From contig NZ_MUZA01000066.1 of assembly GCF_021442385.1 (NCBI RefSeq), forward strand, positions 1 through 35,035: 35,035 bases of DNA, in the 5' to 3' direction. The stretch's first letter is position 1. Each line of letters opens with the position of its first letter. This document shows, piece by piece, positions 15,027-22,438 of this stretch. The notes under the pieces are model-generated. The model worked only from the letters and a program-made list of their open reading frames with translations. It was not told the origin of the DNA and made no database searches. The position numbers and the translations under genes were made by a program. Source of the stretch: Micromonospora sp. MH99 (GTDB taxonomy: Bacteria; Actinomycetota; Actinomycetes; Mycobacteriales; Micromonosporaceae).

Positions 15027-15758
15027 TCAGCGTGGCGGGTGGACCACCGGCAGCAGCACCTCCAGCGCCACGCCTCGGGGCCGCAGCCGGTGCACGCGCA
15101 GCACTCCCCCGTCGACTGCCACCAGCTGCCGCACGATCCACAGCCCCAGCCCGGACATTCCGACCTCCGGCGCCGGGCGGCGCAACGCGACCAGCAGCGC
15201 CTCGTCCACCCGCCCCTCGTCGGTGACCACGATGCTCAAGCCGGGCCCGCGCAACGCCGCGTAGACCCCGACGTGTCCCCCGGCCGGCCCGTGGCGCAGC
15301 GCGTTCTGCACGAGGTTCACCAACACCTGCCGGGTCCGGCCGGCCGGGACCGGCCAGGAACCCGCCCGGCGGGTGACGCGGGCCCGACGCCGGCCCGCCG
15401 GCACCAGCGCGGCGACCTCCCGCAGGAGCCCGGCCAGGGGCACAGTGGCTTCCGGTGGAGCTGTCGGCGCCAACGCGCCGACGCCGGCCGTCGCGTCCCG
15501 CAGCAGGCCCTGCAGGTGGGCGGCCTGGTCGCGCGCCAGCTCGATGACCGCCCGCCGGTTCGCGCCGGTCAGCGGCCGCCGGTCATCGGCAAGCGCCCGG
15601 GTCAACGAGGTCAGGGCGCTGACCGGGGTACGGAACTCGTGGCACAACACGCGCAGCAGCAGGTCCGCGTCCACGCCCACTGGCGGCTCGGCGCCCGGCC
15701 CCGGCCCGGTCCGACGCAACCCTCGCAACAACCCCTGCCAGCCGTGGCGTGCCCGCAT
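15027..15758 (-). CDS. soluble histidine kinase lacking a sensor domain
   Basis: A 243-aa kinase with no transmembrane segment or recognisable sensor domain. HisKA has His40 (LCHEFRTPVSALTSLTR). The ATPase domain has an N-box NLVQNALRHGPAG and a G-box GMSGLGLWIVRQLVAVDGG. The region usually holding the G1 box (DxGxG) reads VVTDEGRVDEALL and is degenerate. It is divergent from a LuxR-type response regulator with 65 bp between starts, so the pair probably works together. The kinase may need a partner sensor, or serve as a phosphate donor or sink. Confidence 0.85.
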   Translation of the reverse strand: MRARHGWQGLLRGLRRTGPGPGAEPPVGVDADLLLRVLCHEFRTPVSALTSLTRALADDRRPLTGANRRAVIELARDQAAHLQGLLRDATAGVGALAPTAPPEATVPLAGLLREVAALVPAGRRRARVTRRAGSWPVPAGRTRQVLVNLVQNALRHGPAGGHVGVYAALRGPGLSIVVTDEGRVDEALLVALRRPAPEVGMSGLGLWIVRQLVAVDGGVLRVHRLRPRGVALEVLLPVVHPPR

Positions 15759-15823
15759 GCATCCGACTCCCCCCGTTCGGTGCGTACCCGCATGATCGGT
15801 ACCCGCTGGGGAACGGCGCAGAC

Positions 15824-16465
15824 ATGCCGGACGCCCCCACCCTCAGACTCGCTGTCGTGGACGACCACCCCCTCTTCGTCCGCGGCCTCGAGCTGCTGCT
15901 TCCGGCGACCACCGACGGACGCGCCGAGGTGGTGGGCTCGACCGGCGACGCCGCCGCGGCGGCCACCCTGGTCAGCCGCTGCCACCCCGACCTGGCGCTT
16001 GTCGACCTGCACATGCCACCGCCCGGCGGCGTCCGGGCGGTGGCCGCCATCCGGCGGACCACGCCACGCGTACGGGTGGTCGCCATGTCCGGTTCCACCG
16101 ATCCGACACCCGCGCTGGAGGCGCTGCGGGCCGGCGCGGAGGGGTTCCTGCCGAAGACCAGCGAACCCGAGGAGCTGCTGCCCCCGTTGCTGGCCATTCT
16201 CGACGGCTGGGCGGTGCTGCCGGCCGAACTGCTGCGCGCCCTGCTGGGGCCCTCCCGCGCCGCGTCGGTCGACCTCGACGCCGAGGAGCGCCGCCTGCTG
16301 CGAGCGATTGCCGCCGGCCGCAGCACCGTCGACGTCGCCGAGGAACTGCACGTCTCGGAACGGACGGTGAAACGGATGACCGCCGCGCTGCTGCGCAAGC
16401 TGCGGGTCGCCAACCGCGCGGAGGCGGCGGCCGTCGCCGGCCACGCCGGCCTGCTTACCGATTGA
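15824..16465 (+). CDS. NarL/LuxR-family response regulator
   Basis: A 213-aa response regulator. The receiver is residues 7-125, with VVDDHPLF, phospho-acceptor Asp61 (LALVDLHMPPPGG), Ser in VVAMSGSTD and Lys in GFLPKTSEPEEL. The HTH is about residues 145-208 (LDAEERRLLRAIAAGRSTVDVAEELHVSERTVKRMTAALLRKL). The ATG at 15824 begins right at the receiver; the frame upstream to 15749 has no domain. It faces the soluble kinase gene and precedes lsr2. Confidence 0.92.
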   Translation: MPDAPTLRLAVVDDHPLFVRGLELLLPATTDGRAEVVGSTGDAAAAATLVSRCHPDLALVDLHMPPPGGVRAVAAIRRTTPRVRVVAMSGSTDPTPALEALRAGAEGFLPKTSEPEELLPPLLAILDGWAVLPAELLRALLGPSRAASVDLDAEERRLLRAIAAGRSTVDVAEELHVSERTVKRMTAALLRKLRVANRAEAAAVAGHAGLLTD

Positions 16466-16495
16466 CGCGGGGTTCAACGCCCGCGATTCCGCGTC
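16464..16495. terminator. weak terminator after response regulator
   Basis: GACGCGG (16464-16470) pairs with CCGCGTC (16489-16495), and an alternative CGCGGG/CCCGCG stem is nested. It starts inside the stop region of the regulator. Confidence 0.35.
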
Positions 16496-16621
16496 GGTTC
16501 ACGGTTTTGTACGCACTCAATCGCGACGCGCCGAAATGAATGGGACGCATATTGTTGCGGATTCCCCGGGTAGTAGGTCAGACTTTGGACACATCCCGCC
16601 ACACACAGGGAGTAATCGGCA

Positions 16622-16969
16622 ATGGCGAGAAAAGTAATCACGGTGCTGACCGACGACCTCGACGGCGGGAAGGCCGACCGGACGGTCGAGTTCAGTCTCG
16701 ACGGCGTGGCCTACACGATCGATGTCTCGGACGAGAATGCCGGCGTCCTGCGGAAGGCGCTGGACCCGTACATCAATGCGGGTCGGCGGATCGGTCGGGG
16801 CCCTGCGGAGAACACGCGGACAGTTCGGCGGCCGGGGCGACCCAGCGGTGCCGGAATGGACCGCGAGCAGAACCGGGCGATCCGGGAATGGGCCGTCCAG
16901 AACGGCTACAAGATTTCCGAGCGGGGCCGGATCCCGGTCGAGGTCGTCGAGGCGTACAAGAGCCGCTGA
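16622..16969 (+). CDS. lsr2: Lsr2 nucleoid-associated protein
   Basis: A 115-aa Lsr2-family xenogeneic silencer. The N-terminal dimerisation domain begins MARKVITVLTDDLDGGKAD and continues VEFSLDGVAYTIDVSDENA. A basic linker is followed by the C-terminal DNA-binding domain (EQNRAIREWAVQNGYKISERGRIPVEVVEAYKS). The linker reads RRPGRPSG, and its RGR-type motif (ERGRIP) is the minor-groove AT hook of the family. GGAG lies 9 nt upstream. It binds AT-rich DNA and silences acquired genes. Its own 150-bp upstream region is unusually AT-rich for the window, which would suit autoregulation; this is inference. Confidence 0.96.
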   Translation: MARKVITVLTDDLDGGKADRTVEFSLDGVAYTIDVSDENAGVLRKALDPYINAGRRIGRGPAENTRTVRRPGRPSGAGMDREQNRAIREWAVQNGYKISERGRIPVEVVEAYKSR

Positions 16970-16981
16970 CGCACCGCACGA

Positions 16982-17016
16982 CGACGGGGTCCCGCCAATA
17001 CGGCGGGACCCCGTCG
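16982..17016. terminator. terminator of lsr2
   Basis: A 15-bp perfect stem (16982-16996 with 17002-17016) around AATAC. It may also end the convergent secreted-protein gene at 17078. Confidence 0.85.
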
Positions 17017-17077
17017 CTGTGTGCGCGGCCGGCCACCCGGGTGCTGTCCGCCCAGGTGGCCGGCCGCCGATCGACGA

Positions 17078-18376
17078 TCAGTTGACGTTGATGCGGATCG
17101 AATCGAACGCGGGGGTCTGGTTCGCCCGTTCCATCATCGGCAGACGGTGCGAACCGTCACCGGCCCAGACCGAGCACTGCGCCGTACCCGACTCCGGCAG
17201 GCCCGGAATCTGAATGGTCACCTCGTCCGGCTGGGCGCCACCGCGGCCGTCCTCGGTCGCGACGAAGAACGCCGGCACCTCCTGCGGCTCCGGCGGCGCG
17301 GTCAGGCTGTCCAGCATCCGGCAGGCGGTGTGGAAGTGACCCCGGACCAGGCCCTGGTCGTTGAGCAGCGAGCTCTCCACGTAGTAGCCACCCTGACCGG
17401 CAGCGAGGAAGCGGTCACGGACCAGGTTCTTGGTGCTGACCCGCAGGGTGAAGGGCTGGTTGCGGCCGACCTGCTGCGGGAACTGGGTGATCAGCAGCGA
17501 CGGGTTGTTGGCGGCGGCGCCGACCTCACCGAACTCGGTGCTCACGCACCGGTTGCCGTTCTGGAAACCGTCGTGCGCCTGCAACTGGCTCTCGTCGCAG
17601 TTGTTGGCCAGAACGCCGAGACCCGCGCCGGGGGCGGTGCCACCATTGTTTCCGCCGTTGTTGCCGCCACCGTTGTTTCCACCGCCGGTGTTCCCACCGT
17701 TGTTGGTGCCACCGCCGGTGTTCCCACCGTTGTTGTTCCCACCGCCGGTGCTGCCGCCGTTGTTGTTACCGGTGGGCTGCACCTGGCACTCGGCAAGCTG
17801 CGCCAAACCCTGCGGACGCGGTCCGACCCGGTCGATAGCGGTCGTGATCCGGTCCAGCACCGCCTTACGCTTACCGGCCAGCGGCTGCAGGATCGCATTG
17901 CGGATGAAAGCGGCGCCCTTGTTGCCCTCGGCGGCCAGCCGGCGATCGGCCTCGGCGATCTGGGTCTGCAACTGCGCGAGATTACGGTCGACCTCGGCTC
18001 GCGCCCGATCCGGCACCTGCGGCAGCTTGGCCGCCACATCGGGGCAGGCGACGGCCGAGCCGGTGCCCACCGTGCCGTCCTTGCCGTCCTCGCACTCCGC
18101 CACCGACTCCTGACCGTCACCCCAGTGGTTACGCACCCACCGACCGTTCTGCCAGGTACGGCTGGTCGAGGCGCCGCTCGGCGCGGTCGAGCCGGGGCTC
18201 GGCTCCACGCACTGTCCGGCGGCGGGCCGGGGCTTGTTCGTCCGCCGGTCCTGGGCCGACGAGATCTGGGTGACGGCGACTACTCCGCCGAACACCACGA
18301 GCGTGCCGACAACGGCCAGCAGACGCTTGCTCCGCGCGATGCCGGGTGACCGGCGCGCCCGAGTGGACCTGCGCAT
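17078..18376 (-). CDS. secreted protein with Asn/Gly linker, unknown function
   Basis: A 432-aa exported protein. The N-terminus is strongly basic (MRRSTRARRSPGIARSKR), followed by one hydrophobic segment (LLAVVGTLVVFGGVVAVTQI) that acts as a signal or anchor. Then come a Cys-containing domain, a coiled-coil-like stretch (about 120-185), an Asn/Gly/Thr linker (about 200-250) and a C-terminal domain with Cys and aromatic residues (GHFHTACRMLDSL, PAFFVATED, TAQCSVWAGDGSHRLP). Similar actinobacterial proteins are often called Pecanex-like or hypothetical; no function is known to me. The ATG at 18376 follows GGAGAG. It is probably a cell-surface protein. Confidence 0.8.
   Translation of the reverse strand: MRRSTRARRSPGIARSKRLLAVVGTLVVFGGVVAVTQISSAQDRRTNKPRPAAGQCVEPSPGSTAPSGASTSRTWQNGRWVRNHWGDGQESVAECEDGKDGTVGTGSAVACPDVAAKLPQVPDRARAEVDRNLAQLQTQIAEADRRLAAEGNKGAAFIRNAILQPLAGKRKAVLDRITTAIDRVGPRPQGLAQLAECQVQPTGNNNGGSTGGGNNNGGNTGGGTNNGGNTGGGNNGGGNNGGNNGGTAPGAGLGVLANNCDESQLQAHDGFQNGNRCVSTEFGEVGAAANNPSLLITQFPQQVGRNQPFTLRVSTKNLVRDRFLAAGQGGYYVESSLLNDQGLVRGHFHTACRMLDSLTAPPEPQEVPAFFVATEDGRGGAQPDEVTIQIPGLPESGTAQCSVWAGDGSHRLPMMERANQTPAFDSIRINVN
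17640..17775. repeat. in-frame minisatellite coding the Asn/Gly linker
   Basis: Imperfect tandem repeats of roughly 30-bp units with the shared core CACCGCCGGTGTTCCCACCG encode NNGGNTGGG-type units of the secreted protein. Copy number is likely variable between strains. Confidence 0.7.
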
Positions 18377-18667
18377 CGAATTGCTCTCCTTCTCGATCCG
18401 GTAGTGGATTCCTGCCCTCGGCGGACCGACGGATGTGAGATGGCACGCCACGGCGGCGACCACCGCGACCTACCCGGTAACGTGTCGATGGCCGACGATG
18501 CCCTTTCCGCACCGTCTCCCGCGTCCGGTCGACGCGGTCGGGGAGATCCTCTTCGTTCGCGCAGGAGTACGGGACGGCGACGGGGAAGGTTCAACCCGCG
18601 CACAGAAAATTGCTCCGCCGCCGAGCGAATCGGCTGCGGAGCGGGGTTCAGCAGGGAAAGTGGCCGG
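18377..18667. other. intergenic region, 291 bp
   Basis: Contains the promoter and GGAGAG leader of the Asn/Gly-linker protein and, toward 18612-18642, the terminator of the next gene. No credible coding sequence was seen. The rest holds no recognised motif. Confidence 0.6.
18612..18642 (-). terminator. intrinsic terminator with short U-tract
   Basis: On the minus strand a 13-bp stem with one mismatch and a GCGAA-type loop is followed by AATTTT. It lies 25 bp downstream of the DUF2726-like gene. It is one of the few terminators in the window with a T-run. Confidence 0.8.
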
Positions 18668-19546
18668 TCAGTCCGCGCAGAGGTGGTCGAACGCGAAACC
18701 ACCCACCAGCTCGTCCCGCCGCCGGCTCAGCGCGACGATCTCCGTGGTGAGGTCCGCGCGCGCCAGCAGGTCCGGGCCGTCCGGCCGTACGACGCGCAGC
18801 CGTTCGCCGATCGCGACGGTCGCGAGGTCCTCGGCCAGCCGGGCCACGTCGACGCCGCAGGAGAAGCGCTGCGCGGTCACCGAGACCCGCTCGATCAGGC
18901 ACGCGTCCGGGCGCACCTGGACCCAGCTCCAGCCCTGCGCCGGGCCCTCGGTCCAGTGCACGTGCAACCCGCGCACGATCGGGTCGGCCAGGCGCCCGGC
19001 CACGTACGCCTCGACCGCCGCCGCCCGGGTCAGCGCGCCGAGGTCGTTCACCGGGCCGGTCCGGCCGTCCGGAAGCCGCCCGAGGATGTCGCGAAAGCCC
19101 ACCGGAGCGGGCTCGTCCTCGGCGCCCGCCACGGTGGCACCGGCCGCGTAGGCGCGCGCGTCGAGCACGTACTCGACGAGGCGCCGGCCGTGCTCGGCGG
19201 CCCGCAACGTCGGTGACCCGACGCGCAGCACGGGCAGCCCGACGGCCGCGCTCACGGCGTCGGTGAGGCGCTCGGCGCGCTGCTCGGCCGACCCGGCCGG
19301 CGGAACCGGGCCGATCGCCACGGCGACGACCGGCCGCCCGGTGTCGGCGTCACCGACCACGAGGTCGAACGCCGTCCGGCTGGCCGACCCCCACTGGCTG
19401 CCGGTGACGCCGGGCGGGCGCCCCTGCACCAGCTCGCTGAGCCGGCACGTCCCGTACACCCGGTGGCCGGCGCGGTCGAACAGCGCGTCGCGTCCACCAT
19501 CGGCGGGCATCGCCCGCAGCCAGCCGCGGCCGTCACTGCTCGTCAT
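18668..19546 (-). CDS. DUF2726-like protein, possibly catalytically degenerate
   Basis: A 292-aa cytosolic protein. Residues about 20-130 recall DUF2726, a PD-(D/E)XK-related fold: ALFDRAGHRVYGTCRLSELV, then RTAFDLVVGDADTGRPVVAVAIG, then a helix and GLPVLRVGSPTL. In that family the second motif normally carries an acidic residue in a hydrophobic strand, and here the corresponding place reads AVAIG, so nuclease activity is doubtful. The C-terminal half has no recognised domain. The start at 19546 is weakly supported (AGG in the leader); the upstream frame to 19900 is Arg/Gly-rich shadow. Family assignment is tentative. Confidence 0.65.
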   Translation of the reverse strand: MTSSDGRGWLRAMPADGGRDALFDRAGHRVYGTCRLSELVQGRPPGVTGSQWGSASRTAFDLVVGDADTGRPVVAVAIGPVPPAGSAEQRAERLTDAVSAAVGLPVLRVGSPTLRAAEHGRRLVEYVLDARAYAAGATVAGAEDEPAPVGFRDILGRLPDGRTGPVNDLGALTRAAAVEAYVAGRLADPIVRGLHVHWTEGPAQGWSWVQVRPDACLIERVSVTAQRFSCGVDVARLAEDLATVAIGERLRVVRPDGPDLLARADLTTEIVALSRRRDELVGGFAFDHLCAD

Positions 19547-19653
19547 GTGCCTGATCCATCCGCCGGTCGGTCGAACGGCGCCGAGTCTAGGCGGTCGATC
19601 ACCCGTCCCGGTGGTGCGGCCCGGCCGACTGCGCAGCGCCCGCGCCCGCTGCC

Positions 19654-21267
19654 CTAGCGGCAGACCGCCGTGACGACGACGGGGGCCTGCGGCAGGGTCG
19701 GCGGACGGCAGGTCCCGGGCGCCGCCGGCCGCCAGGCCGCGGCGACGTTGTAGACCGGATCCTCCGGCCGGTACGCGGCCCACCGGGACAGGTCGTTGCC
19801 GCCGTTCAGGCCGCTGGCCAGCAGCACGCTGCGGGAACCAGTCCGGACCGCGGCCAGCAGCAGCCGCATGCCGACCGTCGGATAGCCGAGCGCGGAGCAT
19901 GCCACCTCGCCCTCACGCCAGCACGTCCAGGCGAGGGCCGGGTCGGTGATCGCCCGATCCGGGTACGGCGCCGAGAAGAGGTCGAACACCACCGTCTCGC
20001 CGAAGCTGGTCAAACCGACGCTCTCCCAGAAGTCCATGGCGTACGCGGCGTCGGGCATCGGCTTGGCGCAGACGGCACGTTCGTCCCGGCAGGTCGCCCC
20101 CGGCCCGGTGTAGCGGCCGTGGCTCCAGCCGAGAGCGACGATGGGCGTGATGCCGGCGACTGTCAAGCGTTGCGTGTACGCGACGATCTCCTGCCGGTAC
20201 GGCTCACCGCCGTAGCGGGGGTCCACGTACGACAGGCCGAGCCAGCAGGCCTCGTTGAGCGGGACGTACACCGCCTGGACGCCGCGTGCGGCGAGCCTGG
20301 CCACGGCGGTGGCGTCGACCGGGCCGTCCCAGATGCCGCGCCCCTGCACGCAGCGGGCCTCCGCGCCGGTGCGCACGAGCGGCGTCAGGGGTCGGGGGGC
20401 GGCCGCGTCGATGACCGGGGAGATGCCCCAGAGCTGGTCGCGCACCACGCTGACGTACGGCGCCTGCCGCTCCTCGCCAGGTGTCAACACGTGGACGACC
20501 GACGACCAGTCCGTCTGCGTCGCGCCCTGGTCGTCGTACGCGCGGACGTAAAGGCTGTAGTAGCCGGCCGGCAGATCACGCCACTGGGCGGTGTACGGCG
20601 CGGTCGTGTCGGTGCCGAGCGGGGTATCCCCCTCGAAGGTCGAGCCGAAGAACTCGACGCGGGTGATCCGCCGGCCAGGCGCGGGCGTGGCGGTGGCTTC
20701 CACGGGGATGGTGGCCGGCGCGAAGAAGTGGTCCCCGTCTTCCGGGCTCGTGATCTCGACGGTCGGCAGGTTCGGGTCGGGGCCGGTGCTGGGTGATGCG
20801 CTCGGCTGCGGGCTCGGCGAGATCGGCGGCGGGCTCGACGGGGGCGTCGGCGTGGGCCGGGGCAGCACTGTCGTGCAGGTGACGCCGTTGAGCGTGAAGG
20901 TCTCCGGCCCGCCGACCCGCACCCCGTGCGTCATGACGTACGGAAAGGACACCTGCTGGTCGGCCGGCAACGTGACACCGGGCAGGTTGCGGATCGTGAC
21001 CTGCCCGCCGTGCTGTTCCCAGCGCACACCGTCGACGTTCTTGATCTGCTCTGTCGGGTAGTGCAGCGGGAAGCTCAACGTCCACTCCGCGAGCGGCTGA
21101 CCGACGCTCAGCACCGTGAGTTCGCCGCCCGACATGGACGGGTACTGGTAGCGGAGCTGGAGCTGCGCCGCGCACCCGCTGGCGGCGGATGCCGGGACGA
21201 CCACGGCGAGGACACCCGAGGCGGCGGCGAGCGCGGCGACGGCCAGAGAGACGATCCGGTTCCTCAT
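19654..21267 (-). CDS. secreted GH5-like protein with CBM-like domain and replaced active site
   Basis: A roughly 537-aa secreted protein (numbering below starts from the TTG at 21270, one codon upstream). A Sec signal is residues 1-32. Residues 33-135 form a CBM2-like beta-sandwich with flanking Cys and Trp63/Trp84. Then come a Pro/Ser linker, a Big/Ig-like domain (168-262) and a GH5-like TIM barrel (about 275-538). Barrel landmarks persist: VPLNEACWLG, PMPDAAYAMDFWESV, VVFDLFSAPYP, LNGGNDLSRWAAYRPEDP. Canonical GH5 residues appear replaced: the strand-2 Arg reads Tyr (VYVP), the DLHW His reads Gly (ALGW, 379-382), the NEP acid/base reads SAP (433-435), the WHxY His reads Arg (WRPA), and the nucleophile GE reads TA at the end. 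I infer a non-catalytic binding protein. The start may be ATG 21267 or TTG 21270. Confidence 0.8.
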   Translation of the reverse strand: MRNRIVSLAVAALAAASGVLAVVVPASAASGCAAQLQLRYQYPSMSGGELTVLSVGQPLAEWTLSFPLHYPTEQIKNVDGVRWEQHGGQVTIRNLPGVTLPADQQVSFPYVMTHGVRVGGPETFTLNGVTCTTVLPRPTPTPPSSPPPISPSPQPSASPSTGPDPNLPTVEITSPEDGDHFFAPATIPVEATATPAPGRRITRVEFFGSTFEGDTPLGTDTTAPYTAQWRDLPAGYYSLYVRAYDDQGATQTDWSSVVHVLTPGEERQAPYVSVVRDQLWGISPVIDAAAPRPLTPLVRTGAEARCVQGRGIWDGPVDATAVARLAARGVQAVYVPLNEACWLGLSYVDPRYGGEPYRQEIVAYTQRLTVAGITPIVALGWSHGRYTGPGATCRDERAVCAKPMPDAAYAMDFWESVGLTSFGETVVFDLFSAPYPDRAITDPALAWTCWREGEVACSALGYPTVGMRLLLAAVRTGSRSVLLASGLNGGNDLSRWAAYRPEDPVYNVAAAWRPAAPGTCRPPTLPQAPVVVTAVCR

Positions 21268-21331
21268 CAACGACCCCCGTCATCGATAAACGTCACTGGA
21301 TCCTCGCTCCGGTCGATGCCGGAAGTCAAGG

Positions 21332-21382
21332 CCGGCGACGCCGGGCGCGCGGCCCCGCCGGCGCGCGAGCAGGGGTCGCCGG
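21332..21382. terminator. terminator of PhyH gene
   Basis: CCGGCGAC (21332-21339) pairs with GTCGCCGG (21375-21382) around a GC-rich interior that can pair further. It starts 6 bp past the dioxygenase stop on the minus strand. Confidence 0.6.
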
Positions 21383-21387
21383 TGCGC

Positions 21388-22254
21388 CTACTCCGCGGCG
21401 CCCATGACCAGGCCCTCGATGGTGTGCTTCTGCCGGATCGGCTCCAACTGGTCCACCACCGGGCAGCGCAGATGCTCCCGAACGGCCACGGGCAACCGCT
21501 CCCAGTACCCCCGGGTGACAGCCATGTCGTGGTGGGCGGCGTTGCCCGCGCCGGGGGCGTCGACGCCGAGCACCAGGACCGGGCGGGCCAAGTCGGAGAC
21601 GTTCGGGGTGCCGCGGTGGATGGTCAGCGCCGACCGGGCCGAGATGTCACCGCGCTGCGGGTACTTGCGCACGGCCCGCCGCTGATAGCGGGGGTAGCGC
21701 TCCCTCGGGGGGAACATCTCGTGGTCGAAGTCGGCCCCGTCGTCCCACTGGGTGCCCGGGGCGATCTCGAACGGCCCCATCTCCTCCACCGTGTCGACGG
21801 TGGTCAGGTTGAACGCCAGCGAGGTGAGCCGCCGCTGCCGGCGGGTTTCGTCCGGCATCGGGAAGTCCCGGTGCCAGGGCTGCATCGCCGCCCCGGGGAA
21901 GGGGATGTCGAAGCCCAGCTCGACGATCTCGTAGTCGTCGCCGAGGACCGCCCGGCAGACCGACATCACCCACGGATGGGTGACCAGTTCCACGAAACCG
22001 GTCAGCTGCTCCGGATGGATCTCCACGTACCACCGCTGCGGGCCGCGTCCGACCGCGCCGTCGGGACGCGAACGCGCCTCCTCGAACGCGGCGGCCACGT
22101 CCCTGCCGACCTGCTCCACCCAGGCCGGGTCGAAGGCGCCCCGACAGGCGGTGATGCCGTCGCGGTAGAGGTCGCCGAGCGCCTCGACCGGGACGTCGTC
22201 GTCGGCCGTGGGGTGGGTGGCGGGTGCCGCTGACTGAGCCGGGGGTACGCGCAT
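21388..22254 (-). CDS. phytanoyl-CoA dioxygenase (PhyH) family protein
   Basis: A 288-aa Fe(II)/2-oxoglutarate dioxygenase. The iron ligands are His128 and Asp130 (QPWHRDF) and distal His213 (SALTIHRGTPN), with Arg224 (LARPVLVLG) for 2-oxoglutarate. The surrounding strands, including AMQPWHRDFPMPDE and GPFEIAPGTQWDDG, are typical of PhyH proteins. The start at 22254 is chosen because GAGGAGG lies 5-6 nt upstream; the ATG at 22279-22281 abuts the operator and has no ribosome site. The substrate is unknown. The operator TACAACGTTGTA at 22286-22297, identical to that before GH43, suggests sugar-linked control and perhaps a role with a carbohydrate or its breakdown products. Confidence 0.92.
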   Translation of the reverse strand: MRVPPAQSAAPATHPTADDDVPVEALGDLYRDGITACRGAFDPAWVEQVGRDVAAAFEEARSRPDGAVGRGPQRWYVEIHPEQLTGFVELVTHPWVMSVCRAVLGDDYEIVELGFDIPFPGAAMQPWHRDFPMPDETRRQRRLTSLAFNLTTVDTVEEMGPFEIAPGTQWDDGADFDHEMFPPRERYPRYQRRAVRKYPQRGDISARSALTIHRGTPNVSDLARPVLVLGVDAPGAGNAAHHDMAVTRGYWERLPVAVREHLRCPVVDQLEPIRQKHTIEGLVMGAAE

Positions 22255-22285
22255 CGGGGCCTCCTCGGGCGGACGACGCATGTCT

Positions 22286-22297
22286 TACAACGTTGTA
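22286..22297. promoter_or_regulatory. LacI-type operator, identical to that of GH43
   Basis: TACAACGTTGTA, a perfect 12-bp palindrome 32 bp before the PhyH start codon. It is the same 12-mer as at 3057-3068, and both copies are followed by GTAGAA or GTATCC-type flanks. It implies common control by an unseen LacI-family regulator. Confidence 0.7.
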
Positions 22298-22344
22298 GAA
22301 GCCTGGCAAGGGTCGGCGGGCGACGCCAGCGCTCGACCCGTTGC

Positions 22345-22360
22345 TGTGACCTGGATCACA
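22345..22360. promoter_or_regulatory. CRP-type binding site
   Basis: TGTGACCTGGATCACA matches the CRP/FNR-family pattern TGTGA-N6-TCACA exactly. It lies in the divergent region between the PhyH gene (91 bp upstream of its start) and the Asp23-family gene (79 bp upstream of its start), so it could serve either. Actinobacterial Crp or GlxR homologues use this pattern. Confidence 0.7.
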
Positions 22361-22438
22361 TCCTGTTCGCGTTCCAGAGCACCCGGCGGCGTGTATCCAG
22401 CGAGGTCGCCCGTAGCGGACCGGCTGGGAGGTCAGAGC

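Noticed and set aside
17640..17775. Repeats resembling a CRISPR array
   Set aside because: Units are in-frame, contiguous and lack unique spacers; they encode the Asn/Gly linker.
19743..19753. CGACGTTGTAG resembling a half of the TACAACGTTGTA operator
   Set aside because: Only one half-site, inside the GH5-like coding sequence, with no palindrome.
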